Shown: positions 25,192 to 35,871, numbered from the stretch's first letter. The stretch: DNA of 64,000 nt from Methanosarcina sp. MSH10X1 (GCF_004099695.1 NZ_SCHL01000009.1:62001-126000), one strand, 5' to 3'. The notes: generated by a model from the letters alone, not told the origin. Program-made: numbers and translations.

Positions 25192-26622
25192 TCAGCGGTT
25201 CCAGAATTCGGGCGTAAAGAGTAAAATCACAGTATAAACTTCAAGCCTGCCGATCCACATATTCGCAATCAGGACCAGTTTTCCCAGCGGAGGGATGGGG
25301 TCAAAACTGCCCATCGGGCCTACAACATTCAGGCCTGGTCCTATATTACCGAGGGTGGCTATGGACGCAGTAACTGAGGTTATTATATCCATGCCCAGAA
25401 CTGAGAGAATAAGGGCGCTTGAGACAAAGATAAGCAGATATATGGCAACAAATGAGACAATGGAATTGACGATCTCCTCAGGCACGTTTCTATTGTTAAA
25501 TTTAACACCTTTTATGGCTCTCGGATGAAGAGCCTTAAAGAGTTCCATTCTACTGTGCTTAAGGAGGATAAGAATACGTACAACCTTGATGCCTCCGCCT
25601 GTAGAACCGGCACAGGCACCAATAAACATGACTATAATAAGTATCATTTTCGCAGAATCGGACCAGAGATTAAAATCGGTTGTCGCGAACCCGGTGCTGG
25701 TCATAATCGTAACTATATGGAAGATTGAAAACCTGAAAGAATCAAAAACGTCTGTGCCGAGGTCTCGCCAGAGCAGGAAGGTAAGAAGCCCGCTTGCAGC
25801 GAGGATCAGAGCAGTGTAGAACCGAAATTCTTCGTCCTTAAAAAGAAGATTTTTGTCTACAAATATTGCTCGATAGTAAAGGGCAAAGTTTGCACCGGCA
25901 ACGAAAGTGAAAAACGTTATTATATACTCAACAAGAGGGCTATAAAAAGCCCCAACGCTCAATGTGTAATTGGAGAAACCTCCGCAAGCCATTGTGGTAA
26001 ACATATGATTAAGTGAGTCATAAAGAGAAACTCCTGCAAGCATAAGGGCGACAACCTGCAGGAAGGAGATTACAAAATAGATCATCCAGAGGATTCTTGC
26101 GGTTTCCCTTACCCTTGGCTTCAGCTTGTCCTCGGTAGGTCCAGGCGCTTCAGCCCGGAAAAGCTGCCTGCCCGCAACCCCGAGTTTTGGCAGGATGGCA
26201 ATGAAAAGCACTATGATACCCATGCCCCCAAGCCACTGGATCATGCCGCGCCAGAAAAGGATGCCTTTAGGATGACTTTCAATGTCTGTTAAGATTGTCG
26301 AACCCGTGGTGGTAAATCCTGACATGGATTCGAAGAGAGAGTTCAGAGGAGAGATTCCATCCAGCACGAAAGGTATGGCTCCGAAAAATGCAGCTGCAAG
26401 CCAGCCCAGGGCGACTATTGCAAAGCCTTCTTTGCGCATCCACTCTTCTTCGGTCTTATAGGAGAGCAGGAGAAAGCCTGTAAGAGTGGTTATGAGAACC
26501 GAAACCAGAAAAGGAGTTAAACTCTCTCCGTAATAGTATGAGACTCCTAGGGGCACTAACATGAGCAGACCAAGGAGCCTTAGTAAGCCTCCAAGTACAT
26601 ACAGGACAATTCTAAAATTCAT
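25192..26622 (-). CDS. trkH: Trk potassium uptake membrane subunit TrkH, copy 1
   Basis: A 476-residue potassium-translocating subunit. The four pore-loop signatures with their conserved glycines are visible: MSGFTTTGST, TMACGGFSNYT, MTSTGFATTDF and TLGNIGPGLNVVGP. It works with a cytosolic TrkA gate, encoded 56 bp upstream. ATG preceded by GAGGATC. Its C-terminus (LLFTPEFWNR) abuts the repeat cluster directly. About 65-70 percent of positions appear shared with copy 2. Confidence 0.93.
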   Translation of the reverse strand: MNFRIVLYVLGGLLRLLGLLMLVPLGVSYYYGESLTPFLVSVLITTLTGFLLLSYKTEEEWMRKEGFAIVALGWLAAAFFGAIPFVLDGISPLNSLFESMSGFTTTGSTILTDIESHPKGILFWRGMIQWLGGMGIIVLFIAILPKLGVAGRQLFRAEAPGPTEDKLKPRVRETARILWMIYFVISFLQVVALMLAGVSLYDSLNHMFTTMACGGFSNYTLSVGAFYSPLVEYIITFFTFVAGANFALYYRAIFVDKNLLFKDEEFRFYTALILAASGLLTFLLWRDLGTDVFDSFRFSIFHIVTIMTSTGFATTDFNLWSDSAKMILIIVMFIGACAGSTGGGIKVVRILILLKHSRMELFKALHPRAIKGVKFNNRNVPEEIVNSIVSFVAIYLLIFVSSALILSVLGMDIITSVTASIATLGNIGPGLNVVGPMGSFDPIPPLGKLVLIANMWIGRLEVYTVILLFTPEFWNR

Positions 26623-26678
26623 GCGGATCCTCTGTTTTAAAGCCTGTTAGACCCTTTCGAATTTTTTGTATTTATTCT

Positions 26679-28025
26679 TTACTTAAAAAACTTCTCTACC
26701 GCCGAAACCGCAGAGGACAGCGCAAAAACTATTACCCTATCTCCTTCACGAATTACGGTATCTCCTCTGGGTATAATCGTGTCATCGTTGTGAACCACCA
26801 TGGTAACGAGCGCCCCTTTAGGAAATTTAACCCTGTCAAGGGATTTTCCTATGATTTTTGAACTTCTTGAAGCCGTATATTCAATGATCTCCGCCTTTTC
26901 GCCTTCCAGGGTGGCAAGTTTTTCAATACCCCTGCCCATTGTAAGCTTAAGTACCTCGTTTACGGTTGCTTCCCTAGGACTGACTGCCATGTCTATGCCA
27001 ATCATTTCGAAGAGGGGCACGTAATCCGAACGGTCAGCTCTGGCGATCACCTTCCTGGCTCCCATTTGCTTCGCCAGAAGCGAACACAGGAGATTTTTCT
27101 CATCATTATCCGTAACTGCAAGCACGACATCCATGTCTTCAATATTCTCTTCTCTCAAAAGGTTGACATCGGTGCCGTCCCCGTTTAAGATGAGGGCATT
27201 TTCCAGCATCTCAGCCACTTCTATGCAGCGGCTTTTCCTGTACTCGATAATCTTAAGGTCTGCATTTTCGTCTTTGTCAATCAGTTTAGCCAGATAAAAG
27301 CCTACAATTCCGCAGCCTATGAGGAGAATTCTGTTCCTATGAGGCCCCCTATTCCCGAAGATTCGTCCAAGTTCTTCCAGGGCTCTGGGCTTGCCTACAA
27401 CTACTACATGATCATTTGCACGAATAACATCATCCCCATGAGGTATGACTATTTCGTGTTTCCGAAAGATCGCACTTACAATGCAGCAGTCATCAAGCTT
27501 GAGATCACGTATTTGCTGCCCTACAAGCCTGTTGTCAGAACGGATGGCGAATTCCATCATCTGTACTTTTCCCCCGGCAAAAACTTCCGTATCTATAGCT
27601 GAAGGGGTTGAGAGTACCTCGGCAACCTCCGAAGCAAGCGCAAGTTCAGGGCAGATCATGACATCGACTCCGACCTGAGCCCTTGAAGTTACAGGCACAT
27701 CTATATAATCAGGATTGCTGACTCTGGCGATTGTCTTTGTTTCTCTCCAGCCGGGATGGGACCTTATGATAAGTTTTGCAGTCATGCAGGCAACAATATT
27801 GACTTCGTCGACCCCTGTGACAGCAACCAGGATATCTACATCGTGAAGGATACTTGCGAGAATATCAGCATTTGCACCATTTCCCGCCAGAACCTGAACA
27901 TCGAGCTCATCTGCCCTTCGTGCAACCTCCTCATTTTTCTCAACAACAATTACGTCATGTGTGAGGGAAAGAAACTTTGCGATATGATATCCAACCTCGC
28001 CTGCCCCTATAACTACGGCTTTCAT
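26679..28025 (-). CDS. trkA: Trk potassium uptake regulatory subunit TrkA, copy 1
   Basis: A 448-residue protein with two tandem NAD-binding RCK units. GAGEVGYHIAKFL starts the first Rossmann fold and IGCGIVGFYLAKLIDK (near residue 231) the second; each is followed by a TrkA-C lobe (residues ~140-220 and ~365-448, with GKSLDRVKFPKGALV). It gates TrkH in response to nucleotides. Transcribed before trkH1 in the same direction. Confidence 0.93.
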   Translation of the reverse strand: MKAVVIGAGEVGYHIAKFLSLTHDVIVVEKNEEVARRADELDVQVLAGNGANADILASILHDVDILVAVTGVDEVNIVACMTAKLIIRSHPGWRETKTIARVSNPDYIDVPVTSRAQVGVDVMICPELALASEVAEVLSTPSAIDTEVFAGGKVQMMEFAIRSDNRLVGQQIRDLKLDDCCIVSAIFRKHEIVIPHGDDVIRANDHVVVVGKPRALEELGRIFGNRGPHRNRILLIGCGIVGFYLAKLIDKDENADLKIIEYRKSRCIEVAEMLENALILNGDGTDVNLLREENIEDMDVVLAVTDNDEKNLLCSLLAKQMGARKVIARADRSDYVPLFEMIGIDMAVSPREATVNEVLKLTMGRGIEKLATLEGEKAEIIEYTASRSSKIIGKSLDRVKFPKGALVTMVVHNDDTIIPRGDTVIREGDRVIVFALSSAVSAVEKFFK

Positions 28026-28354
28026 AAGATTTCCTCAAAAAAGCTTGATTTCAGATAAATAAACCTGTTTGCTTAAGTAATCTTGGAAAAAGAAAACGTA
28101 AATAGTCGTGTTTATGATAAGTATTATGCAGTACTACCATAAAAAACCTTCAATGGGAAAATAGGGGATTGAACCCGGAGTCGTAGCAAGGGGCAAGCCG
28201 TCAAGAACTTAATTTCATGGAAAAGAATAAGACAAAGGATATAGGAACGGTTTAATTTCCTGAGAGCAATTCGCTTTTCAAGGAATTGTTTACTTCCAAA
28301 GCAGTGTTCTCCCAGGAATAGTCTGCCTTTTAAGGTTTAGACGAATTCCGATTT
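28026..28354. other. Intergenic region between the two trk pairs
   Basis: About 330 bases. It should contain the promoter of the trkA1-trkH1 pair (minus strand) and the end of the trkA2-trkH2 transcript. Near 28250-28330 the pieces TTTCCTGAGAGCAATTCG and TTCCCAGGAATAG suggest a weak hairpin, but no clear terminator or gene is seen. Confidence 0.35.
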
Positions 28355-29785
28355 TCAGGAGTGCCAGAAATCGCTTGTAAAGAGTACAAGTACGGTGTAA
28401 ACCTCAAGCCTGCCTACCCACATATTATTAATAAGAATGATTTTGCCGAGCGGCGGGATTGATTCAAAGTTTGCCATAGGCCCTACAATATTAAAACCCG
28501 GGCCTATATTTCCGAGAGTCGTTATCGAAGCTGTAAACGAGCTTATCATATCAACTCCCAATAGTGCTAGAAGCACCGTACCTACGACGAAAACGCCGAT
28601 ATAAAGCACAACAAAAGACAGGATTGACTGCAAAACGTCATCAGGTACTGCTTTGTTGTTAAATCGGATAGGTCTGACGAGTCTGGGGTGAATAAACTTA
28701 AAGAGCTCCCTCCTTGCATATTTTAACATCAATAGAAAACGCACAACCTTCATGCCGCCGCCTGTAGAACCGGCACACCCTCCGATAAACATTACTGCAA
28801 GAACCAGAATTTTTGCTGAATCCTTCCACAGGTTAAAATCAATTGAAGCAAAGCCGGTAGCTGTCATAATAGAGGTTATCTGGAATATGGCATAACGGAA
28901 AGAATTGAATGGAGAAAATCCCATATCTTTGAATAGAACAAGTGTAAGTAAACCTGTAAAACCCAGAATAAAATAAGAATACGCCCTGAATTCCTCATCT
29001 CGAAAGATGGCACTTTTATTGACACGGATAGCCCGGTAGTAGAGAGCAAAGTTAGCCCCCGCAACAAACATAAAAAATGTGAGGATAAATTCGATTACAG
29101 GACTGCCAAAAGCTTCTATGCCTGCATTGTAGGTAGAAAATCCCCCGCAAGCCATGCAGGCAAAGGTGTGATTGAGAGCATCGTAAAGAGACATTCCTGC
29201 CAGCACCAGAGCCATAACTTCAAGGGCAGAGATAAGAATATAGAGTGTCCACAGAATCCTTGTGGTTTCCCTTATTCTTGGCTTCAGCTTATCTTCGGTC
29301 GGACCAGGAGCCTCGGCCCTGAATAGCTGGCGGCCGGCAACTCCAAGCTTTGGTAGAATTGCTATGAAAAGTACGATAATCCCCATGCCCCCAAGCCAGG
29401 CAGTGAAAGATCGCCAGAAGAGAAGACCTCTGGAATGAGCTTCAATATCCACGAGAATTGAAGAACCCGTTGAAGTAAAACCTGACATTGTTTCAAAAAC
29501 GGCATCAATAAAAGAGATTCCTTCAAAAAGAAAGGGAATAGCCCCGAAAATAGCTGCTGCAAGCCAGCTCAAAGACACAATGGCAAGCGCCTCTTTTTGT
29601 TGCCAATCCTCATGGCCTTTAAACCGCATAAGGAGCAAGCCAGCAATAAGGGTTATGAAAAAAGAAACAACAAAGGGTAGCAGCGGTTCCCGGTAGTAAA
29701 AAGCTACTAAAAGGGGAACAAGCATTGTAAACGCCAGAAGGAACAGAATTTTCCCTAATGCATTGAAAACTGCCTTGTTATCTAT
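28355..29785 (-). CDS. trkH: Trk potassium uptake membrane subunit TrkH, copy 2
   Basis: Paralogue of copy 1 with the same four pore loops (MSGFTSTGSS, CMACGGFSTYN, MTATGFASIDF, TLGNIGPGFNIVGP). The first ATG (29725) would delete the first 20 residues. The open frame continues upstream to the trkA2 stop and reads DNKAVFNALGKILFLLAFT before that Met, which aligns without gaps with NFRIVLYVLGGLLRLLGLL of copy 1. The codon aligned with the copy 1 ATG is ATA (29783-29785). I extend the gene to it; either ATA is used as a start or the gene now makes a shorter protein. Confidence 0.85.
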   Translation of the reverse strand: MDNKAVFNALGKILFLLAFTMLVPLLVAFYYREPLLPFVVSFFITLIAGLLLMRFKGHEDWQQKEALAIVSLSWLAAAIFGAIPFLFEGISFIDAVFETMSGFTSTGSSILVDIEAHSRGLLFWRSFTAWLGGMGIIVLFIAILPKLGVAGRQLFRAEAPGPTEDKLKPRIRETTRILWTLYILISALEVMALVLAGMSLYDALNHTFACMACGGFSTYNAGIEAFGSPVIEFILTFFMFVAGANFALYYRAIRVNKSAIFRDEEFRAYSYFILGFTGLLTLVLFKDMGFSPFNSFRYAIFQITSIMTATGFASIDFNLWKDSAKILVLAVMFIGGCAGSTGGGMKVVRFLLMLKYARRELFKFIHPRLVRPIRFNNKAVPDDVLQSILSFVVLYIGVFVVGTVLLALLGVDMISSFTASITTLGNIGPGFNIVGPMANFESIPPLGKIILINNMWVGRLEVYTVLVLFTSDFWHS

Positions 29786-29809
29786 AAGAAACCACCCGCC
29801 TTTTAAAAC

Positions 29810-31156
29810 TCATCTGAAAAATTTCTCTATTTCCGAGATTGCAGAAGCCATTGAAAAAATGACCACCCTGTCCTGGTTTTCAATAACGAAATCTCCTCTG
29901 GGAACTATAGTATCCTTTCCCCGAACCACCATATTGATGAGAGCTCCTCTGGGGAACTTTACTTTGTTTAAAGGTTTCCCGACAATTTTCGAGCTTTCGG
30001 AAGCCGTATATTCGATGATTTCCGCTCTTTCGCCTTCAATAGTTGTCAGGGTTTGTATTCCCCTGCCCATTGTAAGCTTAAGTACCTCATTTACGGTCGC
30101 TTCCCTGGGGCTGACTGCCATATCTATGCCGACCATTTCAAACAAAGGAAGATAGTCTGAACGGTCAGCCCTTGCAATTACTTTCTTTGCACCAAGCTGC
30201 TTTGCAAGCAGAGCACACAGAAGATTTTTCTCATCACTGTCTGTGACTGCAATAACAACATCCATCCTCTCGATATTCTCTTCCCTGAGCAAATTGAGAT
30301 CAGTACCATCCCCATTTAAAACCAGGGCATTTTCCAGAGTCTCGGCAACTTCTATGCAACGGCTTTTCCTGTGCTCAATAATTTTCAGGTCGGCATTCTC
30401 TTCTTTATCTATCAGTTTGGCCAGGTAAAAGCCTACAATCCCGCAGCCTATAATAAGAACTCTATTTTTATGGTGTATTTCACTCCCGAAAACACTGCCC
30501 ATGCCTTCCATAGCCTCAGGTTTACCCACAACTACTACATGGTCATTTGCCTTTATAACGTCGCTTCCATGCGGAATAATTATTTCATGTTCACGGAAAA
30601 CCGCACTTACAATGCAGCAGTCAGCAAGCCGGAGGTCCTTCATCCTCTTTCCTACAAGCCTGCTTTCGGGACTTATTGCGAACTCAGTCATTCGGACTTT
30701 TCCCTCGGCAAACATCTCGGCATCTATGGCTGATGGGCTTGACAGGATTTCAGCAACTTCGGAAGCAAGTGCAAGCTCAGGACAGATCATAAGATCGACT
30801 CCAACCTGAGCCCTTGAGGTTACAGGCGAATCTATGTAGTCCGGATTGCTGACTCTGGCAATGGTTTTAGTTTCTTTCCATTCGGGCTTGCCCCGAGTGA
30901 TTAGCTTGGCAGTCATGCAGGCTACAATGTTGACTTCGTCGACCCCTGTGACAGCCACTAGCAGATCAGTGCCCTGAAGAATTTTTGAGAGAAGCTCGGC
31001 ATTTGCCCCATTTCCTTCGATAGCAAGGACATCAAGTTCGTCTGCTCTTCTTAATGCTTCTTCAGCTTTTTCAATAATTATTACATCGTTTTTTGGGGAA
31101 AGAGCCTTTGCAATATGATAACCTACTTCCCCTGCGCCAATAATTATAACCTTCAT
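29810..31156 (-). CDS. trkA: Trk potassium uptake regulatory subunit TrkA, copy 2
   Basis: A 448-residue TrkA with two RCK units, same length as copy 1 and highly similar (GAGEVGYHIAKAL, IGCGIVGFYLAKLIDKEENA, MAVSPREATVNEVLKLTMGR). It is followed after 24 bp by trkH2. The duplication thus covered the whole trkA-trkH operon, and both pairs remain intact apart from the trkH2 start. The two pairs may differ in affinity or in osmotic regulation. Confidence 0.93.
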   Translation of the reverse strand: MKVIIIGAGEVGYHIAKALSPKNDVIIIEKAEEALRRADELDVLAIEGNGANAELLSKILQGTDLLVAVTGVDEVNIVACMTAKLITRGKPEWKETKTIARVSNPDYIDSPVTSRAQVGVDLMICPELALASEVAEILSSPSAIDAEMFAEGKVRMTEFAISPESRLVGKRMKDLRLADCCIVSAVFREHEIIIPHGSDVIKANDHVVVVGKPEAMEGMGSVFGSEIHHKNRVLIIGCGIVGFYLAKLIDKEENADLKIIEHRKSRCIEVAETLENALVLNGDGTDLNLLREENIERMDVVIAVTDSDEKNLLCALLAKQLGAKKVIARADRSDYLPLFEMVGIDMAVSPREATVNEVLKLTMGRGIQTLTTIEGERAEIIEYTASESSKIVGKPLNKVKFPRGALINMVVRGKDTIVPRGDFVIENQDRVVIFSMASAISEIEKFFR

Positions 31157-31812
31157 ATCACACCTTCAGAAAAACTGTTTTTAACTGACCTGATATTATA
31201 AAATCTGACGGACCAGAAGCAACAGGTATGGAATAAATCGAGATAGAAAAAATTCAACGAAAAAATATACAAAGTTAAGAGAAAGTGGAGAGGACAAAAA
31301 TATAAAATGCAGTCAGATAGATTGTTTTTAATGAAATTGATCAGCGTATTGACCATCTCTGGAATTTAATGTTTTGAAACAGAACTTATAAGGCCAGTTT
31401 TTTGCAAAGCTACTTCAGATTAAAGCTCTGGTAAAGTTTTAAACTTAAGCAGTTATATATATAAATCTTTTCAGATTTTTGCAAATAAATAAAAAAGTAA
31501 ACCAGAACTATAGAAATAAAATAACGGAGAAAGGAAAAAAGCAGAAGGGATAAAGGAATAGGAAACCCCACAGACACGTCAGGGAAGGCTAAAATCCGGG
31601 TGTTAATAGATAAAAAAGCGTTTAATTGGAGAAAAAGACCAGATTGGAAATAAGAAGGAAATGTAACCCGGGAAAAAGATAAAAATAGAGAGCCCGGAAC
31701 AAAAATGAAGTACTTCGGAATTAGGAAAGAAGGTGTCAATATTGAAGAGGAAGAAATCCAGCATTAAAGAAGAGACCATTTAAAAAGGTAAAAGCGCGGC
31801 TAAAAGCTGCTC
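31157..31812. other. Intergenic region between trkA2 and dnaJ
   Basis: About 650 bases. The trkA2-proximal part would carry its promoter. The middle is purine-rich on the plus strand (many GAAAGG, AGAAGG and GGAAAA pieces), which creates long but featureless open frames on the minus strand; I regard these as spurious. No RNA gene or repeat recognised. Confidence 0.4.
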
Positions 31813-32982
31813 TTAGCCCTCAAAAGCATCCTTTACCTTATCAAAAAATCCCTTGTTTTTCCTGGATTTCTCTGTAGATTTATCGTGTCTGCCTTTCTCA
31901 TTTCCGTCGGTATTTTTGCTGCTGCTCAAAGCTTCGAACTGGCGAAGAAGTTCTTTTTGTTCGTGACTGAGTTTTATTGGAGTCCTGATTACAACCCTGA
32001 CGAGCTGGTCACCTTTTCTGCTTCCGTGCAGGTGCTGGATACCTTTATCTTTAAGTCTGAATACGGAGTGGGTCTGAGTTCCTGCAGGGATATTCATCTT
32101 GACCTTTCCGTAAAGGGTATCGACCATAATATCCGTCCCGATTGCGGCCTGGGCAAATGAAATAGGAAGCTCGGAAATCACGTCATAATCCACCCTCTTA
32201 AAGTAGTTATGCTCCATCACATGAAGTACGACATAAAGATCTCCGGACGGTGCTCCGGGTTCTCCCGAATCTCCCTCTCCGCTAAGCCTCAGGCTCATGC
32301 CTGAATCGGCTCCTGCAGGCACGTTTACTGTTATCTTTCTAGTGTTCCGGACTCTTCCCGTGCCGCTACAGACCGGGCATGGAGACTCAATAACCTGACC
32401 CCTGCCGTGACAGGTAGTGCAGGCTGTAGTGCTTATAAACTGCATACCCAATCCGGAGCGCGTAGTGCGGATCTGCCCAGTACCGCCGCATGTGGGGCAG
32501 CGTTTCGGGCTTGTGCCAGGTTTGGCCCCGGTTCCGGAACAATTAGAACACCTTTCCGTCCTCGGAACGTCGATATCTTTACGGACTCCAAAGGCTGCTT
32601 CTTCGAAGGTGATATAAAGGTCATACTGGAGATCGGATCCTCTCCTCGGCCCCATAGGGCCTCTTCTGCCTCCTCCTCCGCCGAAAAACATCTCGAATAT
32701 ATCCCCGAAACCGCCGAAATCTGCACCCCGGAAGATATCTTCTGCGCTGTACTGCCCGTTTATTCCGGCATGCCCGAAGCGGTCGTACTGAGTCCGTTTC
32801 TCAGGATCTGAAAGTACTGCATAAGCCTCGGAGATCTCCTTGAACTTTTCCTCAGACCCGGCTTCTTTATTCCTATCAGGATGGTATTTTAGCGCAAGTT
32901 TTCGATACGTTTTCTTTATATCCTCAGGTGAGGCATCTCTGGATAATCCAAGAATTTCGTAATAATCACGTGTTGTGGCCAT
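31813..32982 (-). CDS. dnaJ: Chaperone DnaJ
   Basis: A 389-residue type I Hsp40. J domain at residues 5-70 with the HPD motif in [12 protein letters not shown], a Gly/Phe-rich linker ([19 protein letters not shown]), four zinc-binding CxxCxGxG repeats ([32 protein letters not shown]) and the C-terminal substrate-binding domain. It stimulates the DnaK ATPase and delivers unfolded clients. Last gene of grpE-dnaK-dnaJ. Confidence 0.97.
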   Translation of the reverse strand: MATTRDYYEILGLSRDASPEDIKKTYRKLALKYHPDRNKEAGSEEKFKEISEAYAVLSDPEKRTQYDRFGHAGINGQYSAEDIFRGADFGGFGDIFEMFFGGGGGRRGPMGPRRGSDLQYDLYITFEEAAFGVRKDIDVPRTERCSNCSGTGAKPGTSPKRCPTCGGTGQIRTTRSGLGMQFISTTACTTCHGRGQVIESPCPVCSGTGRVRNTRKITVNVPAGADSGMSLRLSGEGDSGEPGAPSGDLYVVLHVMEHNYFKRVDYDVISELPISFAQAAIGTDIMVDTLYGKVKMNIPAGTQTHSVFRLKDKGIQHLHGSRKGDQLVRVVIRTPIKLSHEQKELLRQFEALSSSKNTDGNEKGRHDKSTEKSRKNKGFFDKVKDAFEG

Positions 32983-33087
32983 CAGGATTCCCTGTTGTTT
33001 TAAAAAAGATAAAACTCCGGAGCCTGCAAGCAGGTTTCCGGTAAGGCCTGAGAATCTCCAGGCCTGTCTTTATTACTTGGTTTCTCC

Positions 33088-34941
33088 TTATTTACGCTTT
33101 TCGTCGTCAACTACTTCATAATCAGCGTCAACGACCGTCTCGTCAGGACCTTTGGCGTCAGCACTCCCCGCCCCGCCTGCAGCTTCCTGCTGAGCCTGCT
33201 GGGCTCTCTGGTACATTGCAGTGGAGATCGGGTATACGGCTTCCTGAAGAGCTTCGGTTTTTGCCTTAATATCTTCGCTGTCCTTACCTTCAAGAGCTTT
33301 CTTAAGGTCGTCGATGGCGGCATTTACCTTTGACTTCTGGTCCTCTGTAGCCACATCTGCGGATTCCTTCAAAGTCTTTTCCGCAGCATTGATCAGGGCT
33401 TCGGCATTGTTCCTGTTTTCAACTTCTTCTTTGCGCTTTCTGTCTTCCTCGGCATGCATTTCCGCATCTTTGACCATGCGCTCGATCTCGGCATCCGTAA
33501 GTCCGCCTGGCTTCTGGATGGATATGGACTGTTCCTTACCTGTTCCAAGGTCTTTTGCACCAACGTGCAGTATACCGTTTGCGTCGATATCAAAGGTAAC
33601 CTCAATCTGCGGGATGCCTCTCGGAGCCGGGGGAATGCCGTCCAGAGTAAAGCGCCCAAGGGTCTTGTTTTCAGAAGCAATTCCCCTTTCCCCCTGAAGG
33701 ACATGAATCTCTACAGACGGCTGATTGTCAGCTGCGGTTGAGAAAACCTGGCTTTTCTTGGTAGGAATTGTCGTGTTTCTCTGAATCAACGGGGTAGCTA
33801 TGCCTCCGAGCGTCTCAATTCCGAGGGTCAGAGGAGTGACATCAAGCAGCAGGACGTCTTTGACTTCGCCCCCGAGCACACCGGCCTGGATGGCTGCCCC
33901 GATTGCAACGGCTTCATCAGGGTTGATGTTTTTGTAGGGTTTTTTGCCTGTGAAATTCTCAACAAGCTCGACTACCGCAGGCATCCTTGTGGCGCCTCCG
34001 ACCAGAATCACTTTGTCAAGGTCGTTTGGAGTAAGTTTTGCATCGCTGAGAGCCTGGCGCATGGATACGAGGGTCTTTTCAAGAAGATCCTCGGTCATCT
34101 TCTGGAACTGGGCTCTGGTCAGGTCAATATCAAGGTGCTTGGGATCCCCATCCGGACCAACTGTAAGGAAGGGAAGGTTGATATTAGTACTGGCAACGCC
34201 TGACAGCTCGATTTTGGCTTTTTCTGCAGCATCGGTTAAACGCTGGAGTACGGACTTGTCTTTAGAGAGATCGATTCCTTCGATTTTCCTGAACTCGGCA
34301 AGCAGATAATTAACAATGCGCTGGTCAAAATCGTCTCCTCCGAGGTGGGTATCGCCGCTTGTGGACTTTACCTCAAAGACTCCTCCTCCGAGTTCGAGAA
34401 TGGATACGTCAAAGGTTCCGCCTCCAAGGTCGTAAACAAGAATAGTTTGCTCGATATCTCCTTTGTCGAGCCCGTAAGCCAGGGATGCGGCAGTTGGCTC
34501 ATTGATTATCCTCAGGACGTCAAGGCCTGCAATAGCCCCTGCGTCCTTTGTAGCCTGCCTCTGGGCGTCATTAAAATATGCAGGAACCGTGATAACAGCC
34601 TGTTTAATCGCTTCTCCGAGATAAGCTTCCGCATCGGTTTTGAGCTTCTGGAGAATCATTGCGGAAATTTCCTGCGGTGTGTATTGCTTTCCCTGCAGGG
34701 TGACCCTGTAATTGGCGTCTCCCATATGCCTTTTAATGGAATAAACAGTATTTTCAGGATTCGAAACAGCCTGCCTCTTTGCAACCTGGCCTACAAGTTT
34801 CTCCCCTTTTTTGGAGAATCCGACCACTGAAGGGGTCGTTCTGGCGCCTTCGGCATTCGGGATCACGACAGCTTCCCCGCCTTCCATTACTGCCATGCAT
34901 GAGTTCGTAGTACCAAGGTCAATACCCAGTATTTTTGCCAT
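33088..34941 (-). CDS. dnaK: Chaperone DnaK (Hsp70)
   Basis: A 617-residue Hsp70. Nucleotide-binding domain with [27 protein letters not shown] and [13 protein letters not shown]; substrate-binding domain from about residue 370 ([17 protein letters not shown]); helical lid and a C-terminal tail rich in acidic residues. In archaea the Hsp70 system is thought to have come from bacteria by transfer, and in Methanosarcina it coexists with both group I and II chaperonins. The gap to grpE (173 bp) holds a repeated motif CTAGATTAC.TRGTTA.ATTT. Confidence 0.97.
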   Translation of the reverse strand: MAKILGIDLGTTNSCMAVMEGGEAVVIPNAEGARTTPSVVGFSKKGEKLVGQVAKRQAVSNPENTVYSIKRHMGDANYRVTLQGKQYTPQEISAMILQKLKTDAEAYLGEAIKQAVITVPAYFNDAQRQATKDAGAIAGLDVLRIINEPTAASLAYGLDKGDIEQTILVYDLGGGTFDVSILELGGGVFEVKSTSGDTHLGGDDFDQRIVNYLLAEFRKIEGIDLSKDKSVLQRLTDAAEKAKIELSGVASTNINLPFLTVGPDGDPKHLDIDLTRAQFQKMTEDLLEKTLVSMRQALSDAKLTPNDLDKVILVGGATRMPAVVELVENFTGKKPYKNINPDEAVAIGAAIQAGVLGGEVKDVLLLDVTPLTLGIETLGGIATPLIQRNTTIPTKKSQVFSTAADNQPSVEIHVLQGERGIASENKTLGRFTLDGIPPAPRGIPQIEVTFDIDANGILHVGAKDLGTGKEQSISIQKPGGLTDAEIERMVKDAEMHAEEDRKRKEEVENRNNAEALINAAEKTLKESADVATEDQKSKVNAAIDDLKKALEGKDSEDIKAKTEALQEAVYPISTAMYQRAQQAQQEAAGGAGSADAKGPDETVVDADYEVVDDEKRK

Positions 34942-35114
34942 GTTTTATCCTCACTAGATTACTTGGTTAGATTTTTCAATTAAAATTTTAGATAAAAATA
35001 TTTAGACAAATCATTGAATTAAATTATTTATTAAGTTATCTGACTAGATTACCTAGTTAAATTTAAGAGTTAAGTCCTATCTGATTCAGGAGTAAAGTTA
35101 TGCCTGAATCTTCT
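34942..35114 (-). promoter_or_regulatory. grpE-dnaK spacer with a 21-bp direct repeat
   Basis: CTAGATTACTTGGTTAGATTT (one base longer than quoted elsewhere) near 34954 and a variant with C, A and A changes near 35044 form a direct repeat 90 bp apart in an AT-rich spacer. It may contain a separate dnaK promoter. No function is proven. Confidence 0.35.
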
Positions 35115-35744
35115 TTATTCCCCGGCCTCATCAGGGTTTCTGGCCACTGAGACCATAGCAGGCCTGACAACTTTCGAATTAAGAGCGTATCCGGCTTTAT
35201 AGACCTCTACTATAGTATTGTCTGGAACTTCAGAGGTCTCGACATGCTGAACTGCCTCGTGCCTGTGAGGGTCAAATTCACTGGCTTTTTCACTCTTAAC
35301 TTTCTCAAGCCCATACTTTTCGAGGATTGAGAAAAATTGTCTTGAAAGCTGTTCTATTCCGCTGACAATCGAGCTCATATCCTCTGCGGTTTTTGCAGAT
35401 TTAAGAGCGCGATCGAAATTGTCCGTTACTTCAAGGAAGTCGAGAAGTACCTGTTCGAGCACGGCTTTCCGGCTTTCTTCCATCTGGCGGGCGGTCCGTT
35501 TTCTGAAATTGTCAAAGTCTGCTGCAAGCCGGAAAAGCTGGTCCTTGAGAATCTGGTTCTCTTCCTGACACAGGACTTCAGGGCTTTTTTCAGTTTCGGA
35601 ACCGTCAGAAGCTTCTTCGGGTTTATCCCGTGCTTCATTAGCCTCTCCCGCTGAAGAACCAGAATTCCGGGCATCAGGATTTTCAGCCCCAGGCTGGGTA
35701 TCTTCTTTAGAATCCGTATTTTCTTCTTTATTGAATATTCTCAT
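35115..35744 (-). CDS. grpE: Nucleotide exchange factor GrpE
   Basis: A 209-residue protein. An acidic, low-complexity N-terminus (residues 1-65), a long coiled coil (ENQILKDQLFRLAADFDNFR, then KRTARQMEESR) and the C-terminal beta domain with EFDPHRHEAVQ, VVEVYKAGYAL-like text and KVVRPAMVSVA. It releases ADP from DnaK. Gene order grpE-dnaK-dnaJ without hrcA suggests archaeal heat-shock control of the promoter instead of HrcA/CIRCE. Confidence 0.95.
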   Translation of the reverse strand: MRIFNKEENTDSKEDTQPGAENPDARNSGSSAGEANEARDKPEEASDGSETEKSPEVLCQEENQILKDQLFRLAADFDNFRKRTARQMEESRKAVLEQVLLDFLEVTDNFDRALKSAKTAEDMSSIVSGIEQLSRQFFSILEKYGLEKVKSEKASEFDPHRHEAVQHVETSEVPDNTIVEVYKAGYALNSKVVRPAMVSVARNPDEAGE

Positions 35745-35871
35745 TAGTCGATCCCCATCAAGTAATTATAACGGTTTCGCTCGTCCTGATCTGTGATTGT
35801 TTGTAATTCTATAAATACTTTTTGGACAATTGAAAGAATATATTACTCATGTAGGAAAAGAAAAAGAAAAA

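Noticed and set aside
24970-25224. 84-residue frame across the 24.8-kb repeats, and similar frames at 36.4-36.7 and 46.1-46.6 kb
   Set aside because: Same repeat-derived composition in all clusters; the frames follow the repeat units, not codon-like conservation.
31410-31739. 109-residue minus-strand frame upstream of dnaJ
   Set aside because: It arises from a purine-rich stretch, is Phe/Ser/Leu-rich without a domain, and lacks a start signal.
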